From: Alviniconcha marisindica | Taxonomy: Eukaryota; Mollusca; Gastropoda; Provannidae | Reading direction: 5' to 3' | Assembly (NCBI GenBank): GCA_018857735.1 | Contig: JABMCL010003926.1 | Location: 197,501 to 261,500 of the forward strand | DNA: 64,000 bases | Part shown: positions 24,770 through 36,785 of the stretch, in pieces | Numbering within the stretch: the first letter of the stretch is position 1 | How the letters are laid out: every line of letters starts with the position of its first letter | Position numbers and translations under genes: made by a program | The notes under the pieces: generated by a model | What the model was told of the DNA's origin: nothing | What the model saw: the letters and a program-made list of their open reading frames with translations, nothing else | Databases searched by the model: none

Positions 24770-25208
24770 TCCATGTTTTAGTCTGTTAGCAAATGGTTAT
24801 GCGGACGGCGCCATCCTGCCCGACAGGCGAATGATCTGTGTGCAGTGTTCTGACTGATCAGTTCTTACGAGTTTAGTCTCGCTTTTCAATACTGTGTAAG
24901 ATCAAGAAAGCTGAGGTAAAAATTAAAAGGAAAACAGCAAAGGACCAAACGAAGGTTCCGATGAGGATCCGCTTTCAAATCTTACAGCACGAAGATGTGC
25001 GCCAGGAGAAACTAAAAACCAAAACAGATCGGTGCTCGCGGTGTGTTCACATAGTCACAAGAATATTTTGACAACAACAACAAAAAATCAAGGACATCTG
25101 TGCCTCCAGGTGTCGTATTCGCATTGTAGCACAAGTCTTAACATCTGTCTGTCGAAAGGATTGGAACTGGCATGTTACGCCACGGTGCAACGCTGTCGAT
25201 GAGATCAG
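24770..25208 (+). promoter_or_regulatory. CpG-enriched stretch, candidate TMEM169 promoter and 5' exon
   Basis: CpG content is higher than in the surrounding AT-rich DNA (GCGGACGGCGCCATCC near 24802). It ends in a good donor, GAGATCAG|GTAATT, at 25208/25209. It lies 2.4 kb upstream of the TMEM169 coding exon on the same strand, so it could be a first exon, largely untranslated. A short frame starting at 25172 would end in phase 1. This is inference only. Confidence 0.35.
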
Positions 25209-25214
25209 GTAATT

Positions 25215-26074
25215 TGTATACATTTAATATTCTTGATCGTTGGTAAAACCCGTTGATTGATTTTCAAAAGCACAGTGACCTGACCAAGAATATTATAAAT
25301 TTATAGCCTGTTCTTAGTATAATTTGGCTTACCAGGCTGATCATAGTCAACTACCTTTAATGATAACTTTAACAGGCCTTTGCGTTATGTTGGTGTTAAC
25401 ATGTGCTGGCCTTTGGGCTTTAGACCTCAGATTAGGAATGAAAGGCAGACAACGGACGTAAATAACATTGACCTAGGTCCGTGTAAATAACGTGCGCAAA
25501 GTCAATGTTACTTCTTACTAATCTTAATCACTTATTTTGTTCTTTTCTTTTTAAATTAATCAGTTGGTTTTCAGGACTAAAAAAATAAAAAAATCTGTTG
25601 TTTCACATCATAGTATGTTTGTAAACATGTTCGCCCTATTAAAAAGTATTATTATAAGTTAGATAACCGAACTGGTTGACTGGGCTTAAAAGTACTAAAA
25701 CATCAAGTTACTGTTTACTGAGTCACAGGAGAGCTATTTTCACTCATGTTACATAATTTAGGGACCTAAGTGATTTAGAAGAGACTGGGTCTTTTATGTA
25801 ATATTTATTTAAATGAATTATATTATACTTTATAGCCAATTAGTACTACAGTAGCTTGGGGTGAATGACTCATGATAGGGTAGATCATACAAGGTTTACA
25901 GATTGGGTACAACAATAAGCTGGATTATTCATGGTTACTATCTAAAACAGATTACATTTTTTATATTAACGTTAAACTTATTTTGAAAGCTAATAATGTC
26001 ATGTGACGTGTAATATATTTTAGTGCTAGAAATAAATTTACAATAATTGAACAAATGATATAACTATGACTACA
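25215..26074. other. AT-rich sequence, putative TMEM169 intron
   Basis: No gene. Contains a diverged, interrupted SINE-tail copy (TCGCCCT at 25631; ACTGGTTGACTGGGCTTAAA at 25671-25690; CATCAAGTTACTGTTTACTG to 25710). Confidence 0.5.
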
Positions 26075-26964
<890 letters not shown>

Positions 26965-27044
26965 ATGGGTGTGTACAAAATGGTAAATATTTATTGATTC
27001 ATAACTGTATTTCTGTATTTGAATCTGCATTATTCATGTTGCAG

Positions 27045-27117
27045 AATCCCATGGTGCAGGCTCACCATTCTGATGCTAAACTCGTTAATGGGTCTGCTGT
27101 GATAACTGTGGGACCAG
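27045..27117 (+). CDS. Possible N-terminal coding exon of TMEM169
   Basis: An acceptor-like TTCATGTTGCAG ends at 27044. An ATG at 27051 opens 22 codons (MVQAHHSDAKLVNGSAVITV, then GP) before a weak donor CCAG|GTGGCA at 27117/27118. The exon would end in phase 1. An acceptor at 27611 (GACCTCAG|TTTGG) would join in phase 1 to the TMEM169 frame without a stop, giving about 249 residues. The peptide does not resemble any TMEM169 N-terminus I can recall, and the donor and acceptor are mediocre, so this is a hypothesis. Confidence 0.3.
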
Positions 27118-27321
27118 GTGGCACTGAGGGCTGAGGCAGCTAAGATGGGAGGCAGACAAGAAAATGACTGATTGCAACGTCATCTTGAATATTCTTCTTC
27201 AATGCTCTTCTTCTTCTACTGTCAACCTTAGGTGATTTTTGTCAGACTGAAGGTGAAATTGTTTTGTCGGACTCATTTTGATTTATTTTTTTTTCAAAGG
27301 ATAGGTGATTTGCTGCAGAGT

Positions 27322-27562
27322 GAACATAGTTTGAACTGTAAATGGAGGTGACTAAGAATTAATTTGAACTGTAAATGGAGGTGACTAAGAATTAAGTTGA
27401 ACTGTAAATGGAGGTGACTAAGAATTAATTTGAACTGTAAATGGAGGTGACTAAGAATTATGTTGAACTGTAAATGGAGGTGACTAAGAATGAATTTGAA
27501 CTGTAAATGGAGGTGACTAAGAATGAATTTGAGCTGTAAATGGAGGTGACTAAGAATGATTT
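27322..27562. repeat. 33-bp minisatellite, 7 copies, just upstream of the TMEM169 exon
   Basis: Unit TTGAACTGTAAATGGAGGTG + ACTAAGAATTAAT, with very little divergence between copies. It ends about 50-90 bp before the coding exon, so it would lie in the preceding intron or 5' UTR. Confidence 0.95.
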
Positions 27563-27655
27563 TAAGCCACGTGTGCTGCTTGACCTCAGTGTTTGAACTT
27601 GAAGACCTCAGTTTGGAGAGACATCAGTCAAGATAGAATTCTATATAAACTCAGT

Positions 27656-28294
27656 ATGGTTGAGACCCGTGCACAGCCAACAGGGATCGAAGACAAAGCA
27701 GAATGGTTAGAACTGACTCGGCCCCTTGCCAAGCGGCGACCTCCGACCCGACCAGGTCAGCATACAGTCACCATTTCGGGAACAGTCAAACGAGGCGCCC
27801 AACCAGGGTCTCCGGTCGATGTTGAGCTTGAACTGACGGATGTGGAGTTCCGTCGTCTTACCAGCCGAGAAGCAAAATTGCCGAGAAGATGTTCATGCGG
27901 AATGGACCAAGGTCCTCACGTCACACTTTTGTCCATTTTATTTGTGCCTTTGGCCTTAGTGTCTTCCATCTGTGTGGCCTTCTATTACAGTGCCATGACG
28001 TGGTACAATTTCTACGTCTACTTCAGCGAAGAGAAGAGTATCTGGCACAAAGTATTTGTGTGTCCAGTGCTCATGCTGAGCTTTCCCTTTTGGGCGGGCC
28101 TGACGGCATTGGGCATTGGGCTGTACGCGGCCGGGGTGCAGATCTCCTGGTTCCTGGACTCCTGGCTCTACGAGATTCGTGACCTTGAAAAGGGCTTTTG
28201 TGCCTGGTTTTGTAGCTGTGTGGATCTTCCGCAGTGCTCCCCCTATGAGATTGTGGTGTTGGATGAAAATGACGCTTTTCCAGATCGAAGTTGA
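27656..28294 (+). CDS. TMEM169: Transmembrane protein 169 (TMEM169), main coding exon
   Basis: The ATG at 27656 (AGT ATG G context) gives 212 residues, TGA at 28292-28294. The human protein is longer (about 297 residues), so the N-terminus is probably in upstream exons; the frame is open upstream past the possible acceptor at 27611. Residues 37-46 (HTVTISGTVK) start the conserved region. DQGPH at 84-88 precedes TM1 (about 88-111); WYN follows at 116-118; the FSEEKSIWHK link leads to a long second hydrophobic segment (about 133-165). EKGFCAWFCS (178-187) and CSPYEIVVL (194-202) match the family C-terminus. TMEM169 is a conserved two-pass membrane protein; its molecular role is little known. 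The exon is intact with no frameshift. Identity is from recall of family motifs. Confidence 0.9.
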   Translation: MVETRAQPTGIEDKAEWLELTRPLAKRRPPTRPGQHTVTISGTVKRGAQPGSPVDVELELTDVEFRRLTSREAKLPRRCSCGMDQGPHVTLLSILFVPLALVSSICVAFYYSAMTWYNFYVYFSEEKSIWHKVFVCPVLMLSFPFWAGLTALGIGLYAAGVQISWFLDSWLYEIRDLEKGFCAWFCSCVDLPQCSPYEIVVLDENDAFPDRS

Positions 28295-30065
28295 TACTCC
28301 ATATAAGCAGAGTGTATTTAAATTGTATTGTGCAGGCATTTGACACCAGCTGCATTTTGTTGTTGTTGTTGTTGTTGTTGTCATTCAAAATTTACATCTT
28401 CCTGATTTGAACTGATGATTCTGGAACTGTTTGAAAAAGTTCCATGGAAGGGTCCCATGCTTAAGAAGAGAAAATAATCAGCTGGTGCCAAATGCGTGTG
28501 GTGTATTACTGTAATAATTTAAATGAATTATGAAAAGCTCAGTTTGTTTAAAATCAATTTTGTGTTTTGAAATAACTCCAATTTGAATGTCCGTACCTAA
28601 CGCTCAAAAAGCAGAAGTCATTAAGCAGCAACTGGAGCTATATAATGTCCACTTGAAGACATAGATCTGTATATATCTATATATATATATTCTGTGCCAA
28701 GATAATGCCGTTCTTCTTAGTCTCATGGCCTATTCAGAAAAAAGTGAGGACAAATTTATTTCAGTTACTTGCCTTGAATCAAGCAGGCTTTTGTGATCAG
28801 CTGAACCAAGCAGCATTTCTTCAGCACGGACAGCATCATGAACGTTACGTAGACCACAGAGTGTCGTCAGAAGGTAGACGCATCATAATTATGCCATCCG
28901 GACATTATAAAATGTATAACATATAATTTTATGCCATTCCCTTCCTGTTCCTGTTTTGGATTTTTTCACTTTAACTAAGTTAAAGTAAGCACACTACGAA
29001 CACGCTCTCTTCACATGGTCAGTTTTCATTAAGACTGTTATATTACTACTATATTAGTCTTGGCAGTGAGCTGCTGAGACAGCTGTTAAGGGTGGTAATT
29101 CTCAGTGCTGGTCCTATACTGTTTTGATGTGGACTGCACTATCTTGGTATAGAATATCTTGCGATACATGTGTTGTGTCTGTAGTCAGCAGGAAGATTTC
29201 GATCACAACAGTTGCCATTCAATGAGCCCATCATTTTGCCTTTTTGAGGATTTTTATGTATAAATTCGCAAAGCCTTATAAACTAAATTTATACTAATTT
29301 GTTTATATTGCATGCATTGTTCATAAAATAATTATGTGTTTGATCCCCCAGTCAAAGACCAGTGATCACTAAAACCAGTGTGTTTGTGTGTGTGTGTGTG
29401 TGCATGCATGTGTGTGTGTGTGTGTTTGTGCATGCATGAATGTATGCATATTCTTGTTTATTAGATATATATAATTATATAATATGTGTAAGACAATGTT
29501 AGACTTTTTCTCCTTCGCTTCTTTTTCATTGTCCTATTAGTATTACTATGCGACCTGGCTTGCTCTGTTCAGTTCTTTCTTGCTAAATTATAATAAGTGG
29601 AACTGCAAGATTCCATTACGTTAGTCACTAGTCAGTGGAGATATTGTTCTTGTATAACTTTATAAACAAATATGTGTGTGTGTGTTGTAAATGGTTTGTG
29701 TAGTGTGTGTGTGTGTGGGGGGGGGCGGGGGGGGGGGGGGGGGGGGGGGAACACACATGCATTACTTTGTATGTAACACGTTTTATTTTGTACCATGTAC
29801 ATGTACACATTATACAATGCACTACTTTTGTTTGACATAAGATTGTGACTTGTCCTGTGTACTGGTTTTGTAATCACTGATTGGTTGTGGGAAAGGTAGT
29901 ATCGCGGAAAAGGTAGCCATTTTGTTTTATGTCAATCGTCAATTTGGTTAATACATTTATGTACATACATTCAGTGTTGTGCCTGTATGATACTGTGATG
30001 GTCACATCTGTTTCTTTGATCTCACCTACTTTATATATATATATATATTTCAGGCTGTGAATAAA
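28295..30065 (+). other. Putative long 3' UTR of TMEM169
   Basis: AT-rich, with no other gene evident. It contains (GTT)n at 28360-28381, (TG)n at 29380-29435 and 29650-29718, a G run at 29719-29749 and a possible polyadenylation signal AATAAA at 30060-30065. The assignment to the TMEM169 transcript is inferred from position only. Short open frames here (for example 28705-28926) have no recognisable similarity. Confidence 0.4.
29700..29750. repeat. (TG)n followed by a G-rich run
   Basis: TG repeats followed by about 30 G with one C interruption. Confidence 0.95.
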
Positions 30066-31035
30066 CTGAATGCGGAAATGTTGCTGCTACATTGGTTGCC
30101 GGCAATGCCCTACAGCGTTACTCATCCTTGATTAGCAAATTATATATACAGAGTGTAGTCTTTTTTTCATGCTGACCTGGTATTTTGGTCACACGCAGAA
30201 TAAGTTACGCGAGTCGTGTCAGACCACCTGATTTTTAAATAAGAAAACAATCATGTTTTCATCACAAAAACATGCTGTTACAACATCAAGAGCATGTCAG
30301 TACAGTTTCTTTTTCTTGTTCATAATGTGAGTTTTAATATTCCTCTGCCTAGGATCACTTTGTCAGACAGTATTATAGAACTGATTCATTCCAGCGCCAG
30401 AGCTAAAATGAATGCAGGCCATAGATCAGCTTTGCAGAGCGTTGATCCTGCAATCCAGTGAACTGTGAAGGCAGCAGCGGTCAACTGGAAATAGAATGTA
30501 CAGAGCACTTTGTGGAAGGAGTGAGCCTTCTCAGTACATGTCTGTCTGAGCTTTCTCCAGCAGGTGAACAAGACTAAAGCAAAAGCAGGTGAACGTGATT
30601 AAAGCAAAAACAATCGTTTGTTTGGAAAGTGTGTCCATGAATTATTCAGTTTTGTTTGTAATTCAAATTCCAAGGTATGAGCCTACATATAATGCAGTGT
30701 GTTTATTCAGTTTGGAAGGTATAAACATCGAGTACAAGTGCCTCAGCAGTGCCAATGGAGCCGTGTCTGTTCACTTTGGAGGGTGTGTGCCTAAGTTGTG
30801 ATGCCGTTTATTTACTAAGTTATGATGTTTGTTTATTTACTTTGGAAGGTTTGTGCCTAATTAGTGGATTTTCTTTACTCACGTTTTGGAAGTATAACAA
30901 GCCTAAAAAACACACTCTCCTTTTGTTTATTCAGTTTGGAAAGTATGTGCCTGTACTTGTATAATGACATTTTTGGGATTCAGTTTGTAAAATCTGTGCC
31001 TAAGTTATGAATTACTTTTATTGCACACTAAAAGT
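30066..31035. other. Unique sequence with irregular TTCAGTTTGGAA repeats
   Basis: No gene seen. From about 30640 to 31010 a degenerate motif (TTTATTCAGTTTGGAAGGT followed by GTGCCTAA) recurs at uneven spacing. It looks like an old, decayed minisatellite. Confidence 0.6.
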
Positions 31036-31039
31036 GATC

Positions 31040-32405
31040 CACACACCTTACCTGAGCAGTTGAAATTGTGTGACTGTGTGGTTGAAACCAAAATAACACT
31101 TTGTACCAGCAGTTGAAATTGTGACTGTGGTTGAAACCGAAACAACACTCTGTACCAGCAGTTGAAATTGTGTGACTGTGTGGTTAAAACCGAAATAACA
31201 CTTTGTACCAACAGTTGAAACTGTGTGGTTGAAACCAAAATAACACTTTGCACCAGCAGTTGAAATTGTGTGACTGTGGTTGAAACTGAAATAACACTTT
31301 GTACCAGCAGTTGAACTTGAAGTTGTGTGACTGTGTAGTTGAAACCCAAATAACACTTTGCACCAGCAGTTGAAATTGTGTGACTGGTTGAAACTGAAAT
31401 AACACTTTGCACCAGCAGTTGAAATTGTGTGACTGTGGTTGAAACTGAAATAACACTTTGCACCAGCAGTTGAAGTTGTGTGACTGTAGTTGAAACTGAA
31501 ATAACACCTTGTACTGGTCAGCAATTGAAGTTGTGTGACAGTGTCATTGAAACTGAAATAACACGTTGTACCAGCAGTTGAACTTGAAGTTGTGTGACTG
31601 TGGTCGAAACTGAAATAACACTTTGTACCAGCAGTTGAACTTGAAGTTGTGTGATTGTGTGGTTGAAACTGAAATAACACTTTGTACCAGCAGTTGAACT
31701 TGAAGTTGTGTGACTGTGTGGTTGAAACTGAAATAACACTTTGTACCAGCAGTTGAACTTGAAGTTGAGTGACTGTGGGTGAAACTAAAATAAGGCTTTG
31801 TACCAGCAGTTGAACTTGAAGTTGTGTGACTGTGAGGTTGAAATGTACCAGCAGTTGAACTTGAAGTTGTGTGACTGTGGTTGAAACTGAAATAACACTT
31901 TGTACCAGCAGTTGAACTTGAAGTTGTGTGACTGTGAGATTGAAACCGAAATAACACTTTGTACCAGCAGTTGAACTTGAAGTTGTGAGACTGTGCAGTT
32001 GAAACCCAAATAACACTTTGCACCAGCAGTTACAATTCTGTGACTGTGTGGTTGAAACTGAAATAACACTTTGTACCAGCAGTTGAACTTGAAGTTGTGT
32101 GACTGTGGTTGAAACTGAAATAACGCTTTGTACCAGCAGTTGAACTTGAAGTTGTGTGACTGTGGTTGAAACTGAAATAACACTTTGTACCAGCAGTTAA
32201 ACTTGAAGCTGTGTGACTGTGTGGTTGAAACTGAAATAATGCTTTGTACCAGCAATTGAACTTGAAGTTGTGTGACTGTGGTTGAAACTGAAATAACACT
32301 TTGTACCAGCAGTTAAACTTGAAGCTGTGTGACTGTGTGGTTGAAACTGAAATAATGCTTTGTACCAGCAGTTGAACTTGAAGTTGTGTGGTTGAAACTG
32401 AAACA
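31040..32405. repeat. Minisatellite of about 45-59 bp, about 26 copies
   Basis: Unit GTTGAAACTGAAATAACACT + TTGTACCAGCAGTTGAACTT + GAAGTTGTGTGACTGTG(TG). Shorter units lack the GAACTTGAAGTT part, and the first third of the array is mostly the short form. Long minus-strand frames are repeat-derived. Confidence 0.95.
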
Positions 32406-32668
32406 GCTGACCCTTCTTACACATGCTTTTGTAACAATTCAGTGAGTGCTTCCTAAGATATGATGCTTTTGTGTGAAGGAAGATTATATATATATGAATC
32501 TCCTGCATTTACTGGGAATATGGCCTTTGTGGCTGTTGTCTGTGTCAGTTTGCATGCATTTTTCATTCCAAATTCAAACAGGTCATTAATATGAATCTGA
32601 TAAGTTTTTAGCTTTTTGTGTAACTGTGGTCCAGTTTGTGCAGTGAAGCCACTGATAAATAAAAGACC

Positions 32669-32696
32669 AGTAACTTGGTGTTTTACGCCCAGTCAG
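32669..32696 (-). mobile_element. SINE-like tail fragment
   Basis: AGTAACTTGGTGTTTTACGC + CCAGTCAG; truncated copy of the tail family. Confidence 0.6.
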
Positions 32697-32744
32697 CAAG
32701 CCATTACTATGATACAAAATATTTTTTTAAAGGAGAAAAAAGAA

Positions 32745-32840
32745 AGTGCCGGCTGCTTTGGCCTAGGAGTAAGCTACCAGCGGTGTGCTGGTTCGAGTCC
32801 ATTTCAGCTCTCCTTTCTCTTAAACATTGGGAAGGACTTT
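32745..32840 (+). mobile_element. SINE head (tRNA-derived), partial
   Basis: Pol III box A-like TGGCCTAGGAG at 32759-32769 and box B-like GGTTCGAGTCC at 32790-32800, followed by CAGCTCTCCTTTCTCTT. The same tRNA-like head plus CTCTCCTTTCTCTT occurs at 41757-41845. The A-B spacing is about 11 bp shorter than in that copy, so it cannot fold as a proper tRNA. The body after about 32840 is not recognisable. Confidence 0.7.
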
Positions 32841-33177
32841 GGTGATGGGCTGTTCACAGGGAAATCATAAGAGGAAGTGTGGGTGGAGGAGGTTGCAAGT
32901 TACATGATCTTAAACAGAGGCAGCGCAGCTTTCTCATGTGGGTGGTCTCCCAGAGGTTCTACTGTACTAGTTATAGCTGTGCTACATATATATATATACA
33001 ACCCCAGGTACTCTGTCTTTCATCTGTGTTATGACGAGGGATTTTGTGTTACAGATCATTTATATACTTCTCATTTGTATTCATTACTCTCTTTGATCTC
33101 CTCCCAACTATTGCAGAAGAATGGCTGATATGGTTCTTGATCCTGAAATGTACACCGCTTCATCCAGTAGTCTAACT

Positions 33178-33502
33178 TAGTGCAGCACAGTAGGGAATGC
33201 GTGTTGGTAGTGCAGAAGAGTAGGGAATGCGTGTTGGTAGTGCAGCAGAGTAGGGAATGCGTGTTGGTAGTGCAGCACAGTAGGGAATGCATGTTTTTAA
33301 TGCAGCACAGTAGGGAATGCGTGTTTTTAATGCTTTTAATGCAGCACAGTAGGGAATGCATGTTTTTAATGCTTTTAATGCAGCACAGTAGGGAATGCAT
33401 GTTTTTAATGCAGCAGAGTAGGGAATGTGTGTTTTTAATGCAGCAGAGTAGGGAATGCGTGTTTTTAATGCAGCAGAGTAGGGAATGCGCGTTGGCAGCC
33501 TT
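33178..33502. repeat. 30-bp minisatellite, about 11 copies
   Basis: Unit TGCAGCACAGTAGGGAATGC + GTGTTTTTAA or GTGTTGGTAG. Two units carry an extra 9-bp TGCTTTTAA. The period and its variants are multiples of three, so both strands stay open. Confidence 0.95.
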
Positions 33503-33870
33503 ACTGATGTTGCGTGGCTGCTGCTAGGGCCTTGAACTGCTGTACAGAGGCAGCATGGTCAGTGGTGTTGTCGTGGTGGTTCCAGTCAGTTGCAGTCAAG
33601 TTGGTTCATCTCTGGCACCACAGGCATGGATGTGCAGGCATCTGATTTTGTACAAGTCCGTAGTTATCGGTTTTCCTGTTGCTTCCTTATAGATTAGGGA
33701 GTGTAGCCTGTCCTGCATCCTGTCCGATTTTTCACGTTGTATGAAAAATGTGTCTTTGCGCTTAGCTTTTAGATCTGACTTGGGTATCGTTTTGGACAGA
33801 TGAAAAGTCTTAAGTATACAGTATTGACCTGCGATGGTGATCCCCAGGAGTGTGTGTGCTGTTGACAAGA
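33487..33870 (-). pseudogene. Unidentified coding-like fragment
   Basis: On the minus strand about 90 codons are open (33868-33596; no ATG start). The peptide is charged and complex (for example FHLSKTIPKSDLKAKRKDTF and SDRMQDRLHSLIYKEATGKP), unlike the surrounding repeats. After a stop, another frame continues (DWNHHDNTTDHAASVQQFKA, about 33575-33516) until it meets the 30-bp array. This looks like a decayed transposon protein or a gene fragment. I do not recognise the family. Confidence 0.35.
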
Positions 33871-33924
33871 TGTTAAAATCTATTTACTGTCCAACTACTG
33901 TAACTTTTCTCTTTGCTTTAAGTC

Positions 33925-34235
33925 CTGACAATGAGAGGACAGCATGTGGTTGACAGGACATCAACTCCAGTTACTAAATAACTTGTCCTGAGAGAGAGAG
34001 GACATCAACTCCAGTTACTAAATAACTAACTTGTCCTGAGATAGAGAGGACATTAACTCCAGTTACTAAATAACTGTCTTGAGAGTGAGAGGACATTAAC
34101 TCCAGTTACTAACGTCCTGAGAGAGAGAGAGAGAGAGAGGACATCAACTCCAGTTACTAAATAACTAACTTGTCCTGAGAGAGAGAGGACACCATGTGGT
34201 TGACAGGACATTAATTCCAGTTACTAAATAACCTC
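33925..34235. repeat. Minisatellite of about 45-60 bp, 6 copies
   Basis: Unit GACATCAACTCCAGTTACTA + AATAACTAACTTGTCCTGAG + (AG)n. First and last copies include GCATGTGGTTGACAGGACAT or its CCATGTGG variant. A GTGGTTGACGGGACATTAA block at 11340 and 11430 is similar, so part of the unit is a dispersed sequence. Confidence 0.9.
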
Positions 34236-34239
34236 TCTT

Positions 34240-35255
34240 TGAAAAGTTTGTTTCAATCAGCCATCAGATTCTGAAATACCAGTCTTTTGATGGAAATGCA
34301 CAGATCTGTTCCCAACTCTCTTCGAAGACACCTGTCACAGACTCCTCAACTGATTCCCGTCTATTGATGGAAAAGTCAGATGTCTGCTCAGTGTGTTCAC
34401 GTACCATACAATTAATCACTATAGCAGTCATACAAACATGTCACTGGCATTATCTATGGTGCTGAACTATGGACCTGTTACAGCTATCACACCCACTTGA
34501 AGATCTATAGTATTACATCTGTTTAAAGTTGTTCTTTGTTTTTGTTTGTTTCTTGTGATTTTCACCTTCCTTTGTTCAAATTCTGAAACTGTGTCTTTCA
34601 CAAATTTACAACCAGTTTATTATATGATGCATATTTGCTTTTTGTTTAGTGATTTCATTAACTACAAATGTATTCAAAGTAGTGGCTTGTCCACTCTCTG
34701 ATTTATGCTACATGCAAACTTGTACTTAAAGTCCTAAACCTCAGCATTAGATTTAGAACAACACTTTCGGTGTTATACAGTTTCAGCCTGCCTGATAGGT
34801 TTTGTTGTCACAATATAAAAAATGTATGTCACCACTTCACATGGATCATCTTCATCACCATACACAGCAATGTATTCAGAGTTCAGAGGAGAAAGATGGG
34901 CCTTGATGGCAGATTTAAATGATGCCTCCTCACATGATCCAACATTCTTTTCTCCCCGTCACTCACACTCCGAGCACCGCTTTCCGGCACCTTCCCCCAA
35001 ACTCTGCCGGATTTAGTTATGCCACTGAAGGGGCACTCTTTATCTCCGCGCAGCTGTCCAGCGACATGGTCAGCGCCCTCCGAAAGGTTCGGGTATTAAT
35101 ATGACTGTAGAAGCAACCTAGCGCCAAAGCACGCACGTAAACATGAGACACATCCATCCCGGGTTAAAAAAAAAGAAAAGAGTTCCATCTCGATTCAAAC
35201 GATTGTGGTTTTATTTGTGCTGGTGTACACTTTGTTGGCGGCTATAAATTGCACA
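34240..35255. other. Unique sequence; short CpG-rich segment with a possible LINE trace
   Basis: No firm gene. At 34960-35020 the + strand reads SPRHSHSEHRFPAPSPKL, faintly like the PR.rtk.fg.raFs.aaPklWN block of LINE reverse transcriptases. The CpG-rich stretch 34960-35130 could instead be a promoter. Neither can be settled from sequence alone. Confidence 0.35.
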
Positions 35256-35257
35256 CC

Positions 35258-35413
35258 TTGTTTTATTTGAGTTGTTTGTAACAAACTTACTACTGTTTGA
35301 GCACCAACAAAAAATTGCTCATTAGATGACAGTTTTCTGGGACCTATGGCGTAACTAAATATGGCAGTGGTTGAAGGAAGAATGTCGTAAACTAGTGCTT
35401 GGAGTTTGCCTGT
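35258..35413. repeat. Dispersed repeat, copy 1 (about 155 bp)
   Basis: From TTTGAGTTGTTTGTAACAAA through GGCGTAACTAAATATGGCAG to GTAAACTAGTGCTTGGAGTT. A second copy in the same orientation lies at 53619-53790, and a partial, more diverged one ends at about 42645 (GGTGTCGTAAACCAGTGCG). No terminal repeats seen. Confidence 0.8.
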
Positions 35414-35799
35414 CACTGTCACAGTGTCATTTGTACAAACTAATTATATTCTGACTAACTGCAGGTGACCACTTTACACCAGATTCACACATTGGCTATT
35501 GGGAGAGGACTGCACACGTGAAGAACTTGAAACCCTGTTGATTTTATTCTTCATTTGTTGTTGGTGATTGCTTTTAGTTGTTGTTTTTGGTGTGTGTGTG
35601 TGTGTGTGCGCACGCACGCACTCCATTTTTGATTAAACGAAGAGGAATGGCTTCACTTGCCAGGCTAAGTTTTCTACGTATGTATGTAGTGTGATTTGGT
35701 GTAGTTAGCAGCCTCAAATTGTTACATTTCTCCAGTGTAAAACTACAATGAAATTGTTACATTTGTCCAGTATAAAATGTACAATCAAATTGCCAACTC

Positions 35800-36060
35800 T
35801 TGTGCACCAATACTGGAACAAACGCACCTTATGCTTCAACACATGAATCATACGTATCATCTTTTGAGAGCAACAAGTTTCTTTATCAAGTGACTTTACT
35901 GGTGATCATTGCATTACTGGCATTGGTTCTTTGTATGATTTTTTGCACTAAATTTTGGGATAGAATTCTTGTGGCGCTCCAGAGGTTAATCAAAGTTACA
36001 TTCGCACTTGCAGCATGCATTTTAGGAAAGATGAATAAAGCGAACTGTTTGGTGTTCTAG
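35800..36060 (+). CDS. Possible exon with a membrane helix, unidentified
   Basis: An 86-codon open stretch without an ATG at its start and ending TAG. It contains a strong hydrophobic segment (VTLLVIIALLALVLCMIFC, residues about 31-49), a basic WDRILVALQRLIK stretch and a second weaker hydrophobic segment. It could be the terminal exon of a membrane protein, with an acceptor at CATTTGTCCAG (ends 35770). An AATAAA at 36034-36039 lies inside the frame, which argues against coding. I recognise no family. Confidence 0.25.
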   Translation: MCTNTGTNAPYASTHESYVSSFESNKFLYQVTLLVIIALLALVLCMIFCTKFWDRILVALQRLIKVTFALAACILGKMNKANCLVF

Positions 36061-36061
36061 C

Positions 36062-36688
36062 AGCATTGTGTTTCAGAGACATGCACCACGTGTGTGTTTT
36101 GTGTATAATTATAAACTCATAATTATAAAGTAATGTTTACACTAAATTACAGTGCTTGTTCAGGTCAGGACAGAGATTACATTTTTTTTCATTTTGTCTT
36201 CTTTTAACGCGTGATTTGTTTTTCTCCTCACATTTGTGACAGACAGTAGATTGTTTGGTTTTTTTGTCCCACAAATCAAATGCAGAATGTTTTAATTCCT
36301 TCACACTATTTTCATACATGTGCTTCATAGTTGTTTCACAACTTGTTACTCCAGTCCGTTAATAGGTCATCCTTTGTTGTTATAGTCTTATACACTTTGT
36401 TGTTATATTCTTATACACTTTGTTGTTATAGTCTTATACACTTTGTTGTTATAGTCTTACACACTCAAACCCATAACCTGATTAACCGATCAAGCGGTTG
36501 TCATCCTTCATGTCACTGCACACTCAAACACATTAAAAGGTGGTCATCCTTTATGTTCTTGCACATTCAAGACACATTAAAAAATGGTTATACTTCCACA
36601 GTGTTACCTTCATATATGTGTGTGTGTGTGCGTAAAACATTGTGTGTTACATGGAAAGTTTCAAAAATAATACAGGTCCTGTAGTAAT

Positions 36689-36690
<2 letters not shown>
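36062..36690. other. AT-rich sequence with a small 22-23-bp array
   Basis: About four copies of GTCTTATACACTTTGTTGTT + ATA at 36385-36462. Otherwise no gene. Confidence 0.6.
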
Positions 36691-36725
<35 letters not shown>

Positions 36726-36758
36726 GTCTGTCTCTCTCTCACAGTCACACACACACAC
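36691..36758. repeat. (TC)n-(TCTG)n-(CA)n microsatellite
   Basis: TC run with TCTG interruptions, then a short CA run. Confidence 0.95.
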
Positions 36759-36785
36759 CTACACAGTTAATGCATCACACTGACT

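Noticed and set aside
27593..27655. TMEM169 start at 27593
   Set aside because: The codon there is TTG, not ATG. The first in-frame ATG is 27656, and the sequence upstream of 27612 may be intron.
28071..28388. Minus-strand open frames over TMEM169
   Set aside because: Shadows of the real + strand exon; they begin in a (GTT)n run.
31048..32016. 322-codon minus-strand frame
   Set aside because: Tandem array; peptide is a recurring CYFSFN-HSHTTSSSTAGT-type motif with frame slips.
32745..32805. Functional tRNA gene
   Set aside because: Box A-B spacing is too short for a D-arm, anticodon arm and variable loop; it is a degraded SINE head.
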